Part shown: positions 33,780-44,949 of the stretch, in pieces
How the letters are laid out: each line of letters starts with the position of its first letter
How positions within the stretch are numbered: the stretch's first letter is position 1
Origin: Tetrastigma voinierianum
Taxonomy: Eukaryota > Streptophyta > Magnoliopsida > Vitales > Vitaceae
Direction of reading: 5' to 3'
Assembly (NCBI GenBank): GCA_016808115.1
Contig: JAEQBH010000658.1
Span: 1 to 64,000, forward strand
DNA: 64,000 bases
Program-made: the position numbers and the translations under genes
Notes under the pieces: model-generated
Told to the model about the DNA's origin: nothing
Database searches by the model: none
Seen by the model: only the letters and a program-made list of their open reading frames with translations

Positions 33780-34544
33780 ATTTTCTAGTACACCCAAATA
33801 AATTTATTAAAATTTATTTTATTCATTTTTCTTCAGTTTTACACACTGTAAAAACCTTAAAAAAATATTTCTTCACATCATTTTTTTTTTCTCATCTCCA
33901 GTAGCCTCCTTGCTACCCCATAAATGTAGTAGCCTAGACCACTGCACTCCATACAAATCAAAAAAAATTTAAGAATTAAATTTTTGTCATTTTTCTTGTG
34001 CAAAAATTGGAATTATTTTCCAGAATTTCACAAAACTGATCTGTTCATGCTCAAAACTGGAGCCACTATCCAAAATTTTCTGGACCATTCTGCCCAAAAT
34101 TTCTCGAACACCTAAGGTTATATTTTTCGGCCCTAGTGTTCAACGTTTTCTCCTATGCTACTCACCAAGCATACAATTCACAAAACACATTCAACATATG
34201 GTCACACAATTCACATAACATACAACTAAGGGCGCATAAGACACATCACACATCAAACACAATGCATGCAAGGTTCTAATCTCAGTTCCGTGACTTCCTG
34301 TAATTCACATACCGTAAACTCTAGCATCGAGCCACCAAGTGGTGATGTTCATACACCTCTCGACCATGGCCTAAGCCCAAGTCCCTGCCCCAGGTATTCG
34401 ATACCTAACTTATACACCTAAGACTGTGGCCTGGGTCAGTCCTCTGTCTAGTATCAGATACCTGAACTTATACACTCTAAGACCGTGGCCTAAGCCCAAG
34501 TCCCTAAGCCCTAGGTATTCGTGGTACCTATGCTCGATAATTAT

Positions 34545-34719
34545 GTCAGGACGCCCTAAAACTGGGTGTCCGTTGACAACCCACACCATAAGATTACAGA
34601 TGTCTGCAACTTAATAATTAATTATGTGAAAATTCCGTAGAGTCTCCTTTGAATGGGAGTTTCTACCCAAGGTACAAACCCGTCCTAACAAGTTTACAAT
34701 GACCACAGTGGTCTACATA
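34545..34719 (-). repeat. right LTR of the minus-strand element, inner part
   Basis: TGTCAGGACGCCCTAAAACT opens the LTR. It continues with GTAGAGTCTCCTTTGAATGG and GTTTACAATGACCACAG, which match 11545-11620. It stops where a second LTR start (TGTGACCC) appears at 34720. Confidence 0.65.
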
Positions 34720-36056
34720 TGTGACCCTAAAACTCGTGGGGTCCGTTGACTACCCACAACCCGCTGAATCTACATGTCTCCCCACATGAGGTACGTACAC
34801 GTGCAAACACCACTGGGCCACATCATACTCAAGAAATGCATATTCTATACAAAATGATCATTACAATTGTATTTGATATAATTTATACAAAATAAATGGG
34901 TCTCTTGCCTTAATTTACAAATACAAGAGGTTACTTTGGCTGTTTCTTCGCCTCTAAGGTCCCGGATGCGTCTCATCCCCAAGTACTTCTTCGGTACCTG
35001 AAAAATATATTCTAATGACGGAAGAGCAAAGCCTAGTAGTGGAATCTCTCACTAGCCATCTCCCCACCTATGCAATGCAATGGCACACCAAACATACAAC
35101 ACATGCTAATATATCACTCATGCATATATTAACAATTTAAATCCCATACATCATGTTATTCAGTTTATAATCATAACATAAAGTTAGCTCACATGGGCTA
35201 AGGCACAATCCGGCGGTTTGTCTTGGAACAGCCCACACTTTCACAATCAACATGTTATTCACCCATGGCAACAACACACATCACACAAATCACACAAATA
35301 CCGTGGATCGCCCAAACTGACACTACAGGATTTATTCACTCAAATTCCAGTTCCTTTGAATCAAGTCACACTGATCCAGCCTCAACAAATCCCCATCCAT
35401 TACATGACCCTTAAGCAAAAGTAAAACAAGTAGGAGAAAACCCCTACTCGGAGTTTGTTCAACTCTCAAACTGCAGCATCAACAGTCTTTCCGTAATAAC
35501 TTTAAGCTACTTGTCTCGCTGAAGCCGACGGCCCGATCGTTTGAATTTTAGAGAGAAGATAGCTTCTCTCTCTAAAATCCCACACTTTTCCTCTCTCTTC
35601 CGTTTGCTCTCTCTTTTTCCTCCTCTCTCTACCTCTCCCAATCCACTTGGTCAAGATTGGGACAAGAGACTTGTCCTCTCTTCGCCACATGTCCATTTCA
35701 CTGACACCTGGGACACGTCCCATCCTCACTTATCCATCTAACTCTGATTCCCACCAATGGCATGATGCTTACAGTCACATGTGAGATCTAATTCTGGAGC
35801 CTCAATGTTTGACTCTCCCATAGCTTACACGGGCGCCTCTTGGGTCACCATAAAGTGCCATGTCCCGTGACCTCTACGTGCCTCGAAAACGTGAAATTCC
35901 AAACTATCTCGACCGATGAAATTCGACGTGGTAGCTAGATTTCGTGAGACGGTTCAACCTGAAGTCCGCTTTGGCCATCCGAGATCAGAAAAATTCCTGA
36001 TTTTGACCAAAATACCATTTTACCTTCCTATGAAACTGGATTTTCCTGGTCTCACA
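34720..36056 (-). repeat. nested solo LTR
   Basis: A complete LTR-like unit, from TGTGACCCTAAAACTCGTGG to TTCCTGGTCTCACA, about 1.34 kb, lies inside another LTR of the same superfamily. The host LTR text resumes at 36057 and runs to 37724. No internal domain accompanies it, so recombination between its two LTRs has probably removed the body. Flanks CTACA and CTACT are near-identical, with a two-base offset on the left. Confidence 0.65.
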
Positions 36057-37724
36057 CTACTAGGGTATGAATAGAAATGAGTAAAAATGATCATCAGCTC
36101 CCGCATTAATACTCACAACAAACATATCCTAAACCAAAAAAATATACTACATGGTTAAAGAGTTTACATTACTCTTAATTCAACATATATTAAAATTATA
36201 GAATCTCTAATACATGTTATACAAAATCAGCCACAAGTCGGCTTCTTCAAAACGGCCTCTAATGAGTGCCGCTTCCCGATCGCTCCTCGTACCAAATGGT
36301 GATCCTCGACGTGAGTGCTGTGCCTAGTAGCGGATAATTTCCTACATGGGTTACCCCCACCTAAGTGCACATGGGCGGAAAACACTCACATTTGCGCCAT
36401 GAACCTACTCAAATGTCTACATGACCAATCCCATGTCCCAAGTCCTCACCGACTCCCTCACATATGCCTAAGTCGAATGTGAGTAAAAATATACAGTTTT
36501 CAAAACAAAAGCTTTTTGTTCTCGAAAACTCACTACCGAATTTCGGTAAAAGTATTGGACTACCCTCCGAGGCGAATGTGTTGGAGAACCTTCCATAAAA
36601 ATCCATGGCCTCCTCCGACGTGTAATTGTTGGACCATCTCCCAACACAATTCTCCAAAAAATCATCCATTGAAATTCCTTTCACAAACATTTTCGTTTTT
36701 GTTTCATTTCACGCCATGCACTCAATTTAATATTCTAGTGGTGCTCAAAGGCATATGGAATGCATGATGCCAATCCAACGACATGCATGCTAATATATTC
36801 ACATGTATATGGCATTAACATATCTAAATCACATAAAACATGCTATAAATTCACAATCAATTACATACAAAATTAGCTCACATGGGCTAATTAACAAACA
36901 CAAGCAATTCATTTTGAATCACTCAATATCATAAAAATTCACACAAAAATATTCGCATCACTATTCATGTGAATAGTAAAACCCTCGGGTTACTGTTCAC
37001 GACCATACAAAATAGGAATTTTCTCCACTCGATTCAAAGCTTTTGAGACCGAGTTTACGGTTAAAACAAGCCTCAGAACGTTCCTAACCATTTACATGAT
37101 TCTTAAACAAGGATTAACACAAGTAGGAAAAGATCTCTACCTCTTGGAGTTGTCGGAACTTCACCAAATCGGTGTCCACGCGTAGCCCTCGTAGCGTAGA
37201 ACCACTTTGCTTTTTGGCTCGAAGAAATCCGACGGTCCGATCGGCCGGAATCCTAAAGAGAAGGTGCTCTCTCTCTCTCTCTAAAAATCAAAAAACCCCA
37301 GCCACGACATCTATTCTTCCCCTGCACGTTTGGTTCCCTTTATGTTGGAGAAGACAACTATGCCAAGTTTGTCTTATTCTCATTTATTCTTTATAATAAT
37401 TCAATGTGTCATTTTTCTCGATTTTGACACTTAAGTACAATCTAGGCTATCCATTTCATCATCACTCTACTCATGCAACATGTGTCACAAGAGCATGTTG
37501 GCAGTGACTCTGTCACATCACATGTTTTATGGCACCCGACACTTGATGCTTCCAAATAACGGCACCAGACTGTCTCTGACCGACTAAATTCGACGCAGTA
37601 GCTAGATTTCAGACGATTCCAACGGTGAAGCTCCTATTTCACTATCTCGAGATCTAGAAAATTTTGATTTTTATCGAAATTACAATTTCATTCTTCTTAA
37701 AATTGAATTTTCTCAAGCCTTACA
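36057..37724 (-). repeat. right LTR of the minus-strand element, outer part
   Basis: Carries the shared blocks (CTCAGTGC-type text near 36300, CTTTCACAAACATTTTCG near 36680, CATGCACTCAATTTAATATTCTAG near 36716, CTCTTGGAGTTGTCGGAACT near 37140) and ends with CTCAAGCCTTACA at 37724. Confidence 0.75.
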
Positions 37725-38187
37725 TTTTATGTTATTATGAATAAACTTTCAGCAATTAAGGTGTCTCTTCATTTACAATATAAAAATGTTAAAATAAATC
37801 AAACTTTCACAATTTTCATTTTTAGCCTTCCTAAACTTCAATTTTTATCAAGAGTTATATTATATATATATATATATATACACACACACATATATATATA
37901 TACACAAGTATAAATTAATTAATTAATTTCCTTAATCTCTATTTTTAGCTCTAATTCTTCAAAGTTCAACTTCAAAAATCTTATAAATCAATACAAATTA
38001 TTAATCATTATCTTTATTACTTTTATTTAATTTTGTCTCATTCTTTTCTAGTATGTCCAAAATTCTATAGAATAATTGATAAATTCATTTTTTATTCATC
38101 ACCTAAGCTGCTCAAATTAAATGAAACCGTACGCCAGAATAATTAGTATCTCTCAAAAAGTCCAACATTTCTAAAAAAAATTCAATA
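37725..38187. other. AT-rich spacer with (AT/AC)n run
   Basis: AT-rich DNA including TATATA and ACACAC runs at 37860-37912. No gene is recognised. It forms the left flank of the large Tat-like element. Confidence 0.6.
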
Positions 38188-38192
38188 ACACT

Positions 38193-38939
38193 TGATGATG
38201 CCTTTTTCAACCGAACTGGTCGAGCGCGGCCGATCATTGCTGGAGCTAAGATACCGTGGGGCCAAACCGATGGACGGACGCTTGGGCTGGAGGAATATCG
38301 TAATGGGAACCACCGGTCCGAGCGCTCGTTCTTCGAGAGGAATACCGCAATGCTAGTCCATTGGGTCCGAAAAGGCCTCGCTCTCGAGTGGGAAACAAAA
38401 GGAAGAGGGCCGCGAGGCTTCGCCGACCGCCTGATGCCTAAGTCGATCTCTCGCCCCGAGTAAGGGAAAGAGTGTTTTCTTTTGCTTAGTTTTGGCGTAC
38501 CTTTTAAACATAGAGCGCCTTGTATTTGTAATGGGTCTTCATCCAATTTGACGATGATTAGGGTTCTTCCCTTTGGAGGATCGGTCCTTTCAATGAGTCA
38601 TCCATGATTTAGCAAATGGATTGGGTCAATGGAGTTTATTTGGAGTAATCCTCCTTCCTTATCGTAGATATCCAACTGATTTGGCAAGGTTTTTTGATGC
38701 CTTTCCTTTCTTTATAATAGGACTTCCTGATAGGACGCCTTAAGGAATATCCTATCATCTGCTATTTGTAGAGATATAGCTTCACCGTCTTGTATGGGCT
38801 CTCTTGTTCTTTCAATTCCATGTTCTGGACCTAACGGGCTGAGCTGGCTCAGCTGCTGCGGAAGGATACGACATGGCACGGCCCACACCATCTTTCAATG
38901 GGCGAGTGAAATGCTTGACCCATTTCTATATCCTTATCG
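38193..38939 (-). repeat. 3' LTR of the Tat-like element
   Basis: From TGATGATGCCTTTTTCAACC to TATATCCTTATCG. It aligns by eye along its length with 50427-51142, for example GATGCCTAAGTCGA, TGTTTTCTTT, AAGGAATATCCTATCATC and TGAAATGCTTGACC. The inner end reads CG where CA is expected. The G-rich minus-strand stretch just beyond (around 38940-38955) is the likely PPT. Confidence 0.92.
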
Positions 38940-39299
38940 CTTGCCCCTCAAATTTCTTGTGTACGGATTGGCGTGCAAGGGTCGATTAGTCTCATGACGG
39001 CTGTTGTTTCCCGTGTCCGTCAGTGGGATTAACCCGTCCATCATTACAGGTTAATATATTCTTTCTCGAGCTCGCGGCTTGTTTCATATTCTCTTTGTTT
39101 TCCCTTGTTTCTTGTCGACCTTCTAAATTCGACTTCCTTTAGCCTCATAACTTCCCTTTTGTCTTTATATTTCTCGGGCGCTCTTATATTTCGTCTCGAT
39201 TTGCTCTATCCGTTCAAAGGTCGTCCTTTCGTGTCTTCTTTCATTCCGGCCCGCAGATCCCCGCCCCGTCAGGTTTCTTTCGACACTACAACGAGGCCC

Positions 39300-41692
39300 T
39301 AGGGTTCGGGCCGTCTGATTTCCATTTTGGTTACTGCCATGGGTCCCAAACGTTTCTTCCTCTTTGCGTATCAGCGAAGATCTCTCCTGCTGATGCCGGT
39401 CCCAAAGCCGGGGCGTTCCAGCTTGTTTGACAATATTGGGCCCCATCCGTCCGGAGCTCTCCTCTCCTCAGGTAAGGGAAAAAGGAAGATAAACTTGACT
39501 CAAATATCCTAGGGGTTCTGGATTATTCGGGACTGGGCCGCTCGACATATCTCGCGGGCGCGGGCCCTGCAGGTTGGCCCTTTATAGAGTCTACTTTGTT
39601 GAACGATACCGGCCTCTTCCGGTGTTCGGGACATGGTCTCCCTCGATTTTTTGACTGCTACGCTACCTCTGTGCCCGAATGGTATGTTTTTTCGAGGTCG
39701 CCTTGATAACGGCCTCCGCTTTCCATTGCACCCTTTCATCAAAACAGTTCTTCAAGATTTTCATATCCGCTCTTTCCTAACCGGCCCCAATGGTTGCATT
39801 TTAGTGGGTTTATTGTCTTTTAGAGATGTGGGTCTCAGCGCCCTTAATGTGGCTTTGCTTCCTGCATCTTTTAATCCGACGTATACCGCCGAGGGTTTAT
39901 TTATTTCCTAGACGTCTCTGAGCTCCCTGGGTGATTTCCTTGGATCTTCCTTCTCTCAGGACATGGAAAATTCGATATTTCTTTGTCAGCGGCTCCAACT
40001 GGGAATACAACTCTTAGGATAGGGAAGACACCCTAGGCGTAACTTAACGTGGTCGCTCGATAACCCCCCTCGTGGAGTATCATCCCTACCTTTGGTCTCC
40101 CATCTTATCTAAAGTCAGTTGAATAATTCCGACTTGAAGCCTCTCTTATACTTTGATGCTCGTCTGAGCTTAGCGTGATGAAGACACCATTGTCGCCTGG
40201 CTGCTGGATCAATGCTCAGCTCGCTCCTAATGCCAGAGCCATTAAGGCCTGATGGTTCCTAGCCTTATCCGGTCCAAGTCCGCCAAATCTTCCGCTTTAG
40301 GCCTTCGCCTTCACTCCGAGCTTTCTTTCTGGGCCCAGACAACGCCTCCCATCCCGAGGAGATCTTAGCTCATCCGAAGGGAGCATTCAAGACCCTGAAA
40401 GAAAGAGGAGGAGAACCTGATTCTCCAGGGACAGCTACCGTTGAACAAGTTCATAGATTAGAAATACCTTCGAAGTTCCTCATCCAAAGGCCCGAGCGGT
40501 CCTCGTCCTCGTGGTCGAGATTCCCGTTCTTGTTCGCCTCCCTCTTCCGAGCCCATCGCAGGTGGGAACCGTATAAGCTGGTAGCTACCTACCGCTGGCG
40601 CTTTGCTGATAATCAGATGGAATACTCCTTCGCACCTCGCAAGTCATCTCCGGGAAGTGTCCAATGGTATGTTGCGCAAAATCAAGGTTGACGGCCAAAG
40701 ATCTTCGCTATCTAATGCTAAACTTGCTGCGTGCCGCTTCATCCATCCTTACTGACTCGAGTATTGAGAAATCAAAGGAGTTGCCGTTGAGGAGGCTTTG
40801 GCCTTGTCTTTCGTGGAATTGCTTCAAGCTTATAATCGCGGTTAACTCTCCGTCCGGATCCGTGCCGAAGCCCCACTCGTGTGTCTCAGTCGCCACTCAT
40901 TTGAAGGGCTTGTTTGAAAAAAGCCAAACCTAATGAGAAAATATGTAAGGATCGCTCACTGGTGGGCGCGAAAGTGACTACTTTGACTTCCTCGAAGGGA
41001 CGAAATACAAGGACGAAATGCATCAGTTGATCAAGAAATAGAAAGCGATTAAGTCTCAACTTAGGCATGTTTACTCCATTGCGTTTCTGGGCAGAGAATA
41101 GAGAGAACGAGGCCCGGAGCAGTTTGACGAAGGCTGAGGGCGAGCTCCGGGAGGTTCGGAGTGAACTTCAAAGGTTGCACGAAATGATTTGGTTGAGACT
41201 CGAGAGGGTCAAGTCCGGCCTGTGATTTAGCCCAACAGTTAGGAGGAACTCGCCATCTCTCGAGGTGGAGCAACGATCTTCGAATTGCTTCGCGGTTATC
41301 AAGCGGGCTCGAGCGCCAAGGAAAAATAACTCAAATTGCTTGTCGCGAGGTTTCAGAGAGGGCAAGGCGCCATTGAGGCCGCTTCATCGTGAGTCTTCCG
41401 CCGCAAATTTATCAAGACGGCCGAGCGATGAATGCATGGCTCATGAGCCAATCTCATCAACAAGTCGCACGTGTTGCTCGGGAGGACGAGGTTATCAAAC
41501 AATTAAGTAGATCAAGCAGGTAGCTCAAAGGCTTCTGCGGCTCGCTTCAAATTGTATACCGCTCGGGCATACCCAGATCTAGATTTCACTCGACCTCCTA
41601 GCGACGAGAGGCGAGGGTCTTCCGATATGAATTCTATCTCCGAGCCCGCTACCCCCATCGATCTCTTCTCACTCTTCACGCCCGACGCCTGA
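39300..41692 (+). pseudogene. antisense ORF (gypsy-type transposon domain protein), degraded
   Basis: This coding relic runs opposite to gag-pol of the host element. The frame 39633-39911 reads GMFFRGRLDNGLRFPLHPFIKTVL and GPNGCILVGLLSF, resembling the 'putative gypsy-type transposon' domain of plant proteins (L.FPLHPF......L...P......ILVGF). Further pieces near 40510-40670 (WEPYKLVATYRW) follow, then a Leu/Arg/Glu-rich probable coiled coil near 41060-41230 (LTKAEGELREVRSELQRLHE), ending SEPATPIDLFSLFTPDA with a TGA at 41690. The function of such antisense products is unknown; they are recurrent in some Tat elements. Frameshifts and stops interrupt it throughout. Confidence 0.75.
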
Positions 41693-41710
41693 ACCTTGAT
41701 TCATTTATGC

Positions 41711-41736
41711 TTTTTTTTTTTTTTTTTTTTTTTTTT
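41711..41736. repeat. poly(T) run
   Basis: 26 T residues just after the antisense ORF, a poly(A) run on the element's sense strand. Confidence 0.95.
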
Positions 41737-41979
41737 GTCAACCTCTCCCCTTTTATCGGGCCCGGGGCCCGATGTCCTGCGGTACTCTCTTTCAACAAAG
41801 CTATTTTCGAAATTGCGGTTGAAATTGGTGGCTCAGCCGAGCTACCTTTATTCTTTCCCAGCTGTATAACCTGAGAGTTATCATCCTAGTAATTTGAACC
41901 GTATCGTTGAAATTTCGTATACTAATCTGCGATCCCGTTTGGTTCCTAATTATGGTCAGGAGTCATTAATGCGCAGCCG

Positions 41980-43440
41980 AGGGCTCGGGCCAGGTCGGGA
42001 TCAATGGGAAGAGCTTGCACAGACCGGGAACTGGACGTCTGGCGGTGAGGAACTCGTCCCGGGAGGAACATTGGGAGCTCAGTCACCTCGTGTTAAAGGG
42101 AGCCCGCAACGAGGAGGAGCCCGTCTCACAAGTGGGCCAAGGGCCTGCCCCGAGCAATGTGAGGGAGCCGCCCGTGGCCAAGGGGAGAGCTCACATCGTG
42201 GGAGGAGCCCGCTCGCAAGTACAAGTGGAAGGGCCTGCCTGATGAATAGAGGGAGCCTGCCTCCGCCTGTGCTGGCGGGAGAGCTCGCCAATGAGGAGGA
42301 GCCCGCCTGGCTGGGCGTACAAAGAAGGGCCTGGGCCCCGATAAACAGGCGGAGCCTGCCTCGCCTCGTGCTGCGCGAGAGCCTGCACCCGGGAGGAGCC
42401 CGCCTCGCTGAGGTACGGAGCGGCTCGCCTGGCAGCCTGAGGGAGCCTGGGTTTACCTGTGTTGAAGGGAGCTCACACGAGGGAGGAGCCCGTCCGCTGG
42501 GGCATGCATGGGCTCGCCTTGATGAATAGAGGAGCCATTCGCCCGTGGCCGGGCGAGAGCTCACATCGAGGGAGGAGCCCGTCATGAAGTACGTAGAAGG
42601 CCTGCCTGATGAATGTAGGAGCTCGCCGCCCCGTGTTGAAGGGAGCTCGTCAAGGTGAGAGCCCGTCCGTCTAGCACAAATGGAGGGCCTCGCCCCGATA
42701 AATAGGGAGCTCATTCCGCCCTGTTGAAGGAGTCATTGAATGTAGGGAGGAGCCCGTCTCAAGAAGTGCAGAGAAGGCCTGCCTGATGAATGAGGGAGCT
42801 CGCCCGCCTGTAAGGAAGGAGAGCTCTTCAAGGTGAGTCAGAGGGAGGAGCCCGCTCAAGAAGTATAGTGGAGGCCTGTCCCGACAAATAGTGGAGCCTG
42901 GCTCGCTTGTGGCTGGCTGTGGGAGAGCTCACACTGGGAGGAGCCCGCCTGCCAAGTACAGTGGAAGGGCTCGCCCCGGGAGCAAATAAATGGAGCCTGC
43001 CCGCCCTCAGCAGCGGGGAGAGCTCATTATCGAGGGAGGGCCCGTCCGCAGCACAGGAAGGGGCTCAGCTTGATGAATGGTACTGGCCCGCCCCCGTGGC
43101 TCGCGGGAGAGCCTCACATGTGAGTCAGAGGGAGGAGCCCGTCCGTTGAAGTACAGCCGGAGGGCTCAGCCTCGATAAATAAAGTGGGAGCTCGTCTCAT
43201 TCGTGCTGAAGGGAGAGTCGTCATCGGGGAGGGAGCCCGCCTCATGGGAAGCACCAGGGAAGGGTTTCCGCCTGGAGGCTGGGATGGAGCCTGCCCGGCC
43301 GTGTCGGGGCGGGAGAGCTCTGCCATCGAGGGAGGAGCCCGTCTGCTGAAGTACGTAGAAGGGCTCGCCTTGATGAATAGAGAGGGAGCTGCCTGGTCGT
43401 TAGCGGGAGCTCTGCCAATGTGAACTGCGGGCGTGAGCAG
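41980..43440. repeat. GC-rich tandem array A in the 3' UTR, about 95-bp unit
   Basis: The landmark GATGAATAG or GATAAATAG followed by GGAGCC or GGAGCTC recurs at about 42241, 42340, 42520, 42610, 42698, 42784, 42880, 42982, 43073, 43174 and 43371, about 86-100 bases apart with a few gaps. Each unit also contains GAGAGCTC and GGAGGAGCCCG. That makes roughly fourteen diverged units. The 211-codon open frames on both strands arise from this stop-poor repeat and are not genes. Confidence 0.92.
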
Positions 43441-43599
43441 GTCCATGTGAATCCGGCTGGGAGGAGCTCGCCAAAGTGAACCGTTGAGTGTAGCTTCGCC
43501 TGAGCACTGGCTGAAAGAGAGTCGCCCCAAGGAACTGGTGAGGGAAGAGCTTCGCCAAAGTAAATCGGGGAAGAGCACATCAAAGTGAGCAACGGGCTC

Positions 43600-44120
43600 G
43601 CGGCTGCGGCCTTGGTATGCCTAAATGAAATGGGTTGATCCGACTCTGCTGAGCGCCGTGGGCTCAGGTTGGTAGATCACCGCCGGTGCCGAAGCAACTG
43701 GCTCATGGCGCGGTGGCCTTGGTGGCGTCGTGCCAAAATGAGCTGATCCGACTCCGCCGCAGGGCAAATGCGGGCCCGCGGTTGAGCAGGATCACCTCGC
43801 GAGATGAGCAATCGTGGCTCATGGCTGCGGGCCTTGGTGGCTGCTCCAACCAAATGGTCTGATCCGACCGCGAGGGCGCTGCGGCTCGTGGTTTAGTAGA
43901 TTACCCGGCTGGGAGGAGCAAAGGGGCTCATGGCGCGGTGGCCTTGGTGGCTACCAAATCTTAAAATGGGCTGGATCTCCACCGCTTAGGCGCCGCGGGC
44001 CTCGCGGTTGGAGTAGATCACCCGCCGTGAGTGAGCAACTGAAGTCACGCGTGGCCTCGCGGGCGCCTGTGCTAATGAGTTGATCTCACTTCGCTTAGGC
44101 AAATGCGGGCCTGCGGTCGA
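43600..44120. repeat. GC-rich tandem array B in the 3' UTR, about 110-bp unit
   Basis: A different unit with GGCCTTGGTGGC, a TGATCCGACTCC block and a GTAGATCACC block recurs at about 43612, 43714, 43830, 43940 and 44053, spaced 102-116 bases. It adjoins array A but does not share its unit. Confidence 0.9.
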
Positions 44121-44460
44121 GTAGATCACCTCGCCGAAAGGAAACGCTGACGCAGTTCGCCCACAAAATCGCTAGGAGGAGCCCGTCACTGGCGAATCCG
44201 TCGGGCAAGAGCTCTGCCAATTGTGAACCCATGGGTGAGCTCGCCTACGCGAAGCTATCAATGGTTCCCCAGGAGAGACGCCCGTATGAAGAGGCGCTAT
44301 GAGAGGAGTCAAGCCGTGTGTCCTTCGCTTATTGAAAAGTGCGAACCACTTTTAATGCCGATCCGATGGGAATTTGGAATGTTTGCCCGTGCCTTCTGAT
44401 GCTCTATAACAGGGTTCTGCTGCTTCCATCTACGCTGAAGGTTTCCTCCATACCGGGCTG

Positions 44461-44900
44461 ATGAAGTTTGTAGAAGATGGATGCTTGATGTCCTACCGCT
44501 CTGGGTTCTCCTTCCCCGACGACTCCTCCCTCGGACCGACTTTTCTCGACCCTCCGTGTGGAGTTATGTTTTTCCCTAGCCTCCCTTTATGGAGGTTATG
44601 TGTTTTCCCTAGCTCTCGGCTAGGAATGAGTCCCAAGGGGGGCGGGGGCTGGTGCGTCCCTTGCCCCTCACTCCTCGCTCTCTTTCTCCCTCTCCCGCTA
44701 TACCTCTCCCTCTTTTCTTTTCTTTCTTTCTTCTATCTCCCTAGCTTCTTTACTCCTCCCGCTTCTTCTTCTTTCTCTCTCCTCCGTCCCATCTTTTTCT
44801 CCCTTTCTCCTCTTCATTTTCTTTTCATTATGTCTTTCTCCTTTGTCTCCCCTTCCCCTTTGTTTTTTTTTTTTTTTTTTTTTTTTTTTTTCGAGGGTAC
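44461..44900. other. pyrimidine-rich stretch with poly(T)
   Basis: CT-rich plus strand (about 44650-44862) followed by 29 T residues (44863-44891). It lies between the arrays and the end of integrase. The open frame through it is compositional. Confidence 0.7.
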
Positions 44901-44949
44901 CGCAGACCGAGTATCACGAGGGAATTGCTCGCATCAGATGCTTTTCAAG

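Larger units (their letters stand above)
32750..34544 (-). other. leader of the minus-strand element
   Basis: Non-coding stretch between gag and the right LTR. It includes ATTT-rich runs (32960-33020, 33635-33670), the palindromic TATCGYGACA series (33250-33600), an (AT)n run, and the phrase TTTCTCGAACACCTAAGGTT shared with 11.02 kb. Near 34310-34530 the text GGCCTAAGCCCAAGTCCCT occurs three times, a local triplication of the PBS-proximal leader also seen once at 16.64 kb in reverse complement. No clean primer binding site survives. Confidence 0.65.
28337..37724 (-). mobile_element. minus-strand Tekay-like element lacking RT to integrase
   Basis: On the minus strand the order from the right is LTR (34545-37724, interrupted), leader, gag with zinc knuckles, protease, PPT, LTR (28337-31227). 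Nothing encoding RT, RNase H or integrase lies between protease (about 31370) and PPT (31228), so about 3 kb seen in the plus-strand relative is missing. TTTTA flanks both outer ends (28332-28336 and 37725-37729), which would fit a 5-bp target duplication, though chance is possible in AT-rich DNA. The two LTRs look like different subfamilies, so recombination or a composite origin is possible. Confidence 0.7.

Noticed and set aside
41894..42714. Two 211-codon open frames, one on each strand, the longest in the window apart from the BAHD piece
   Set aside because: Both lie in the GC-rich 95-bp tandem array, where stops are rare on all frames. Their translations are repetitive and match no family.
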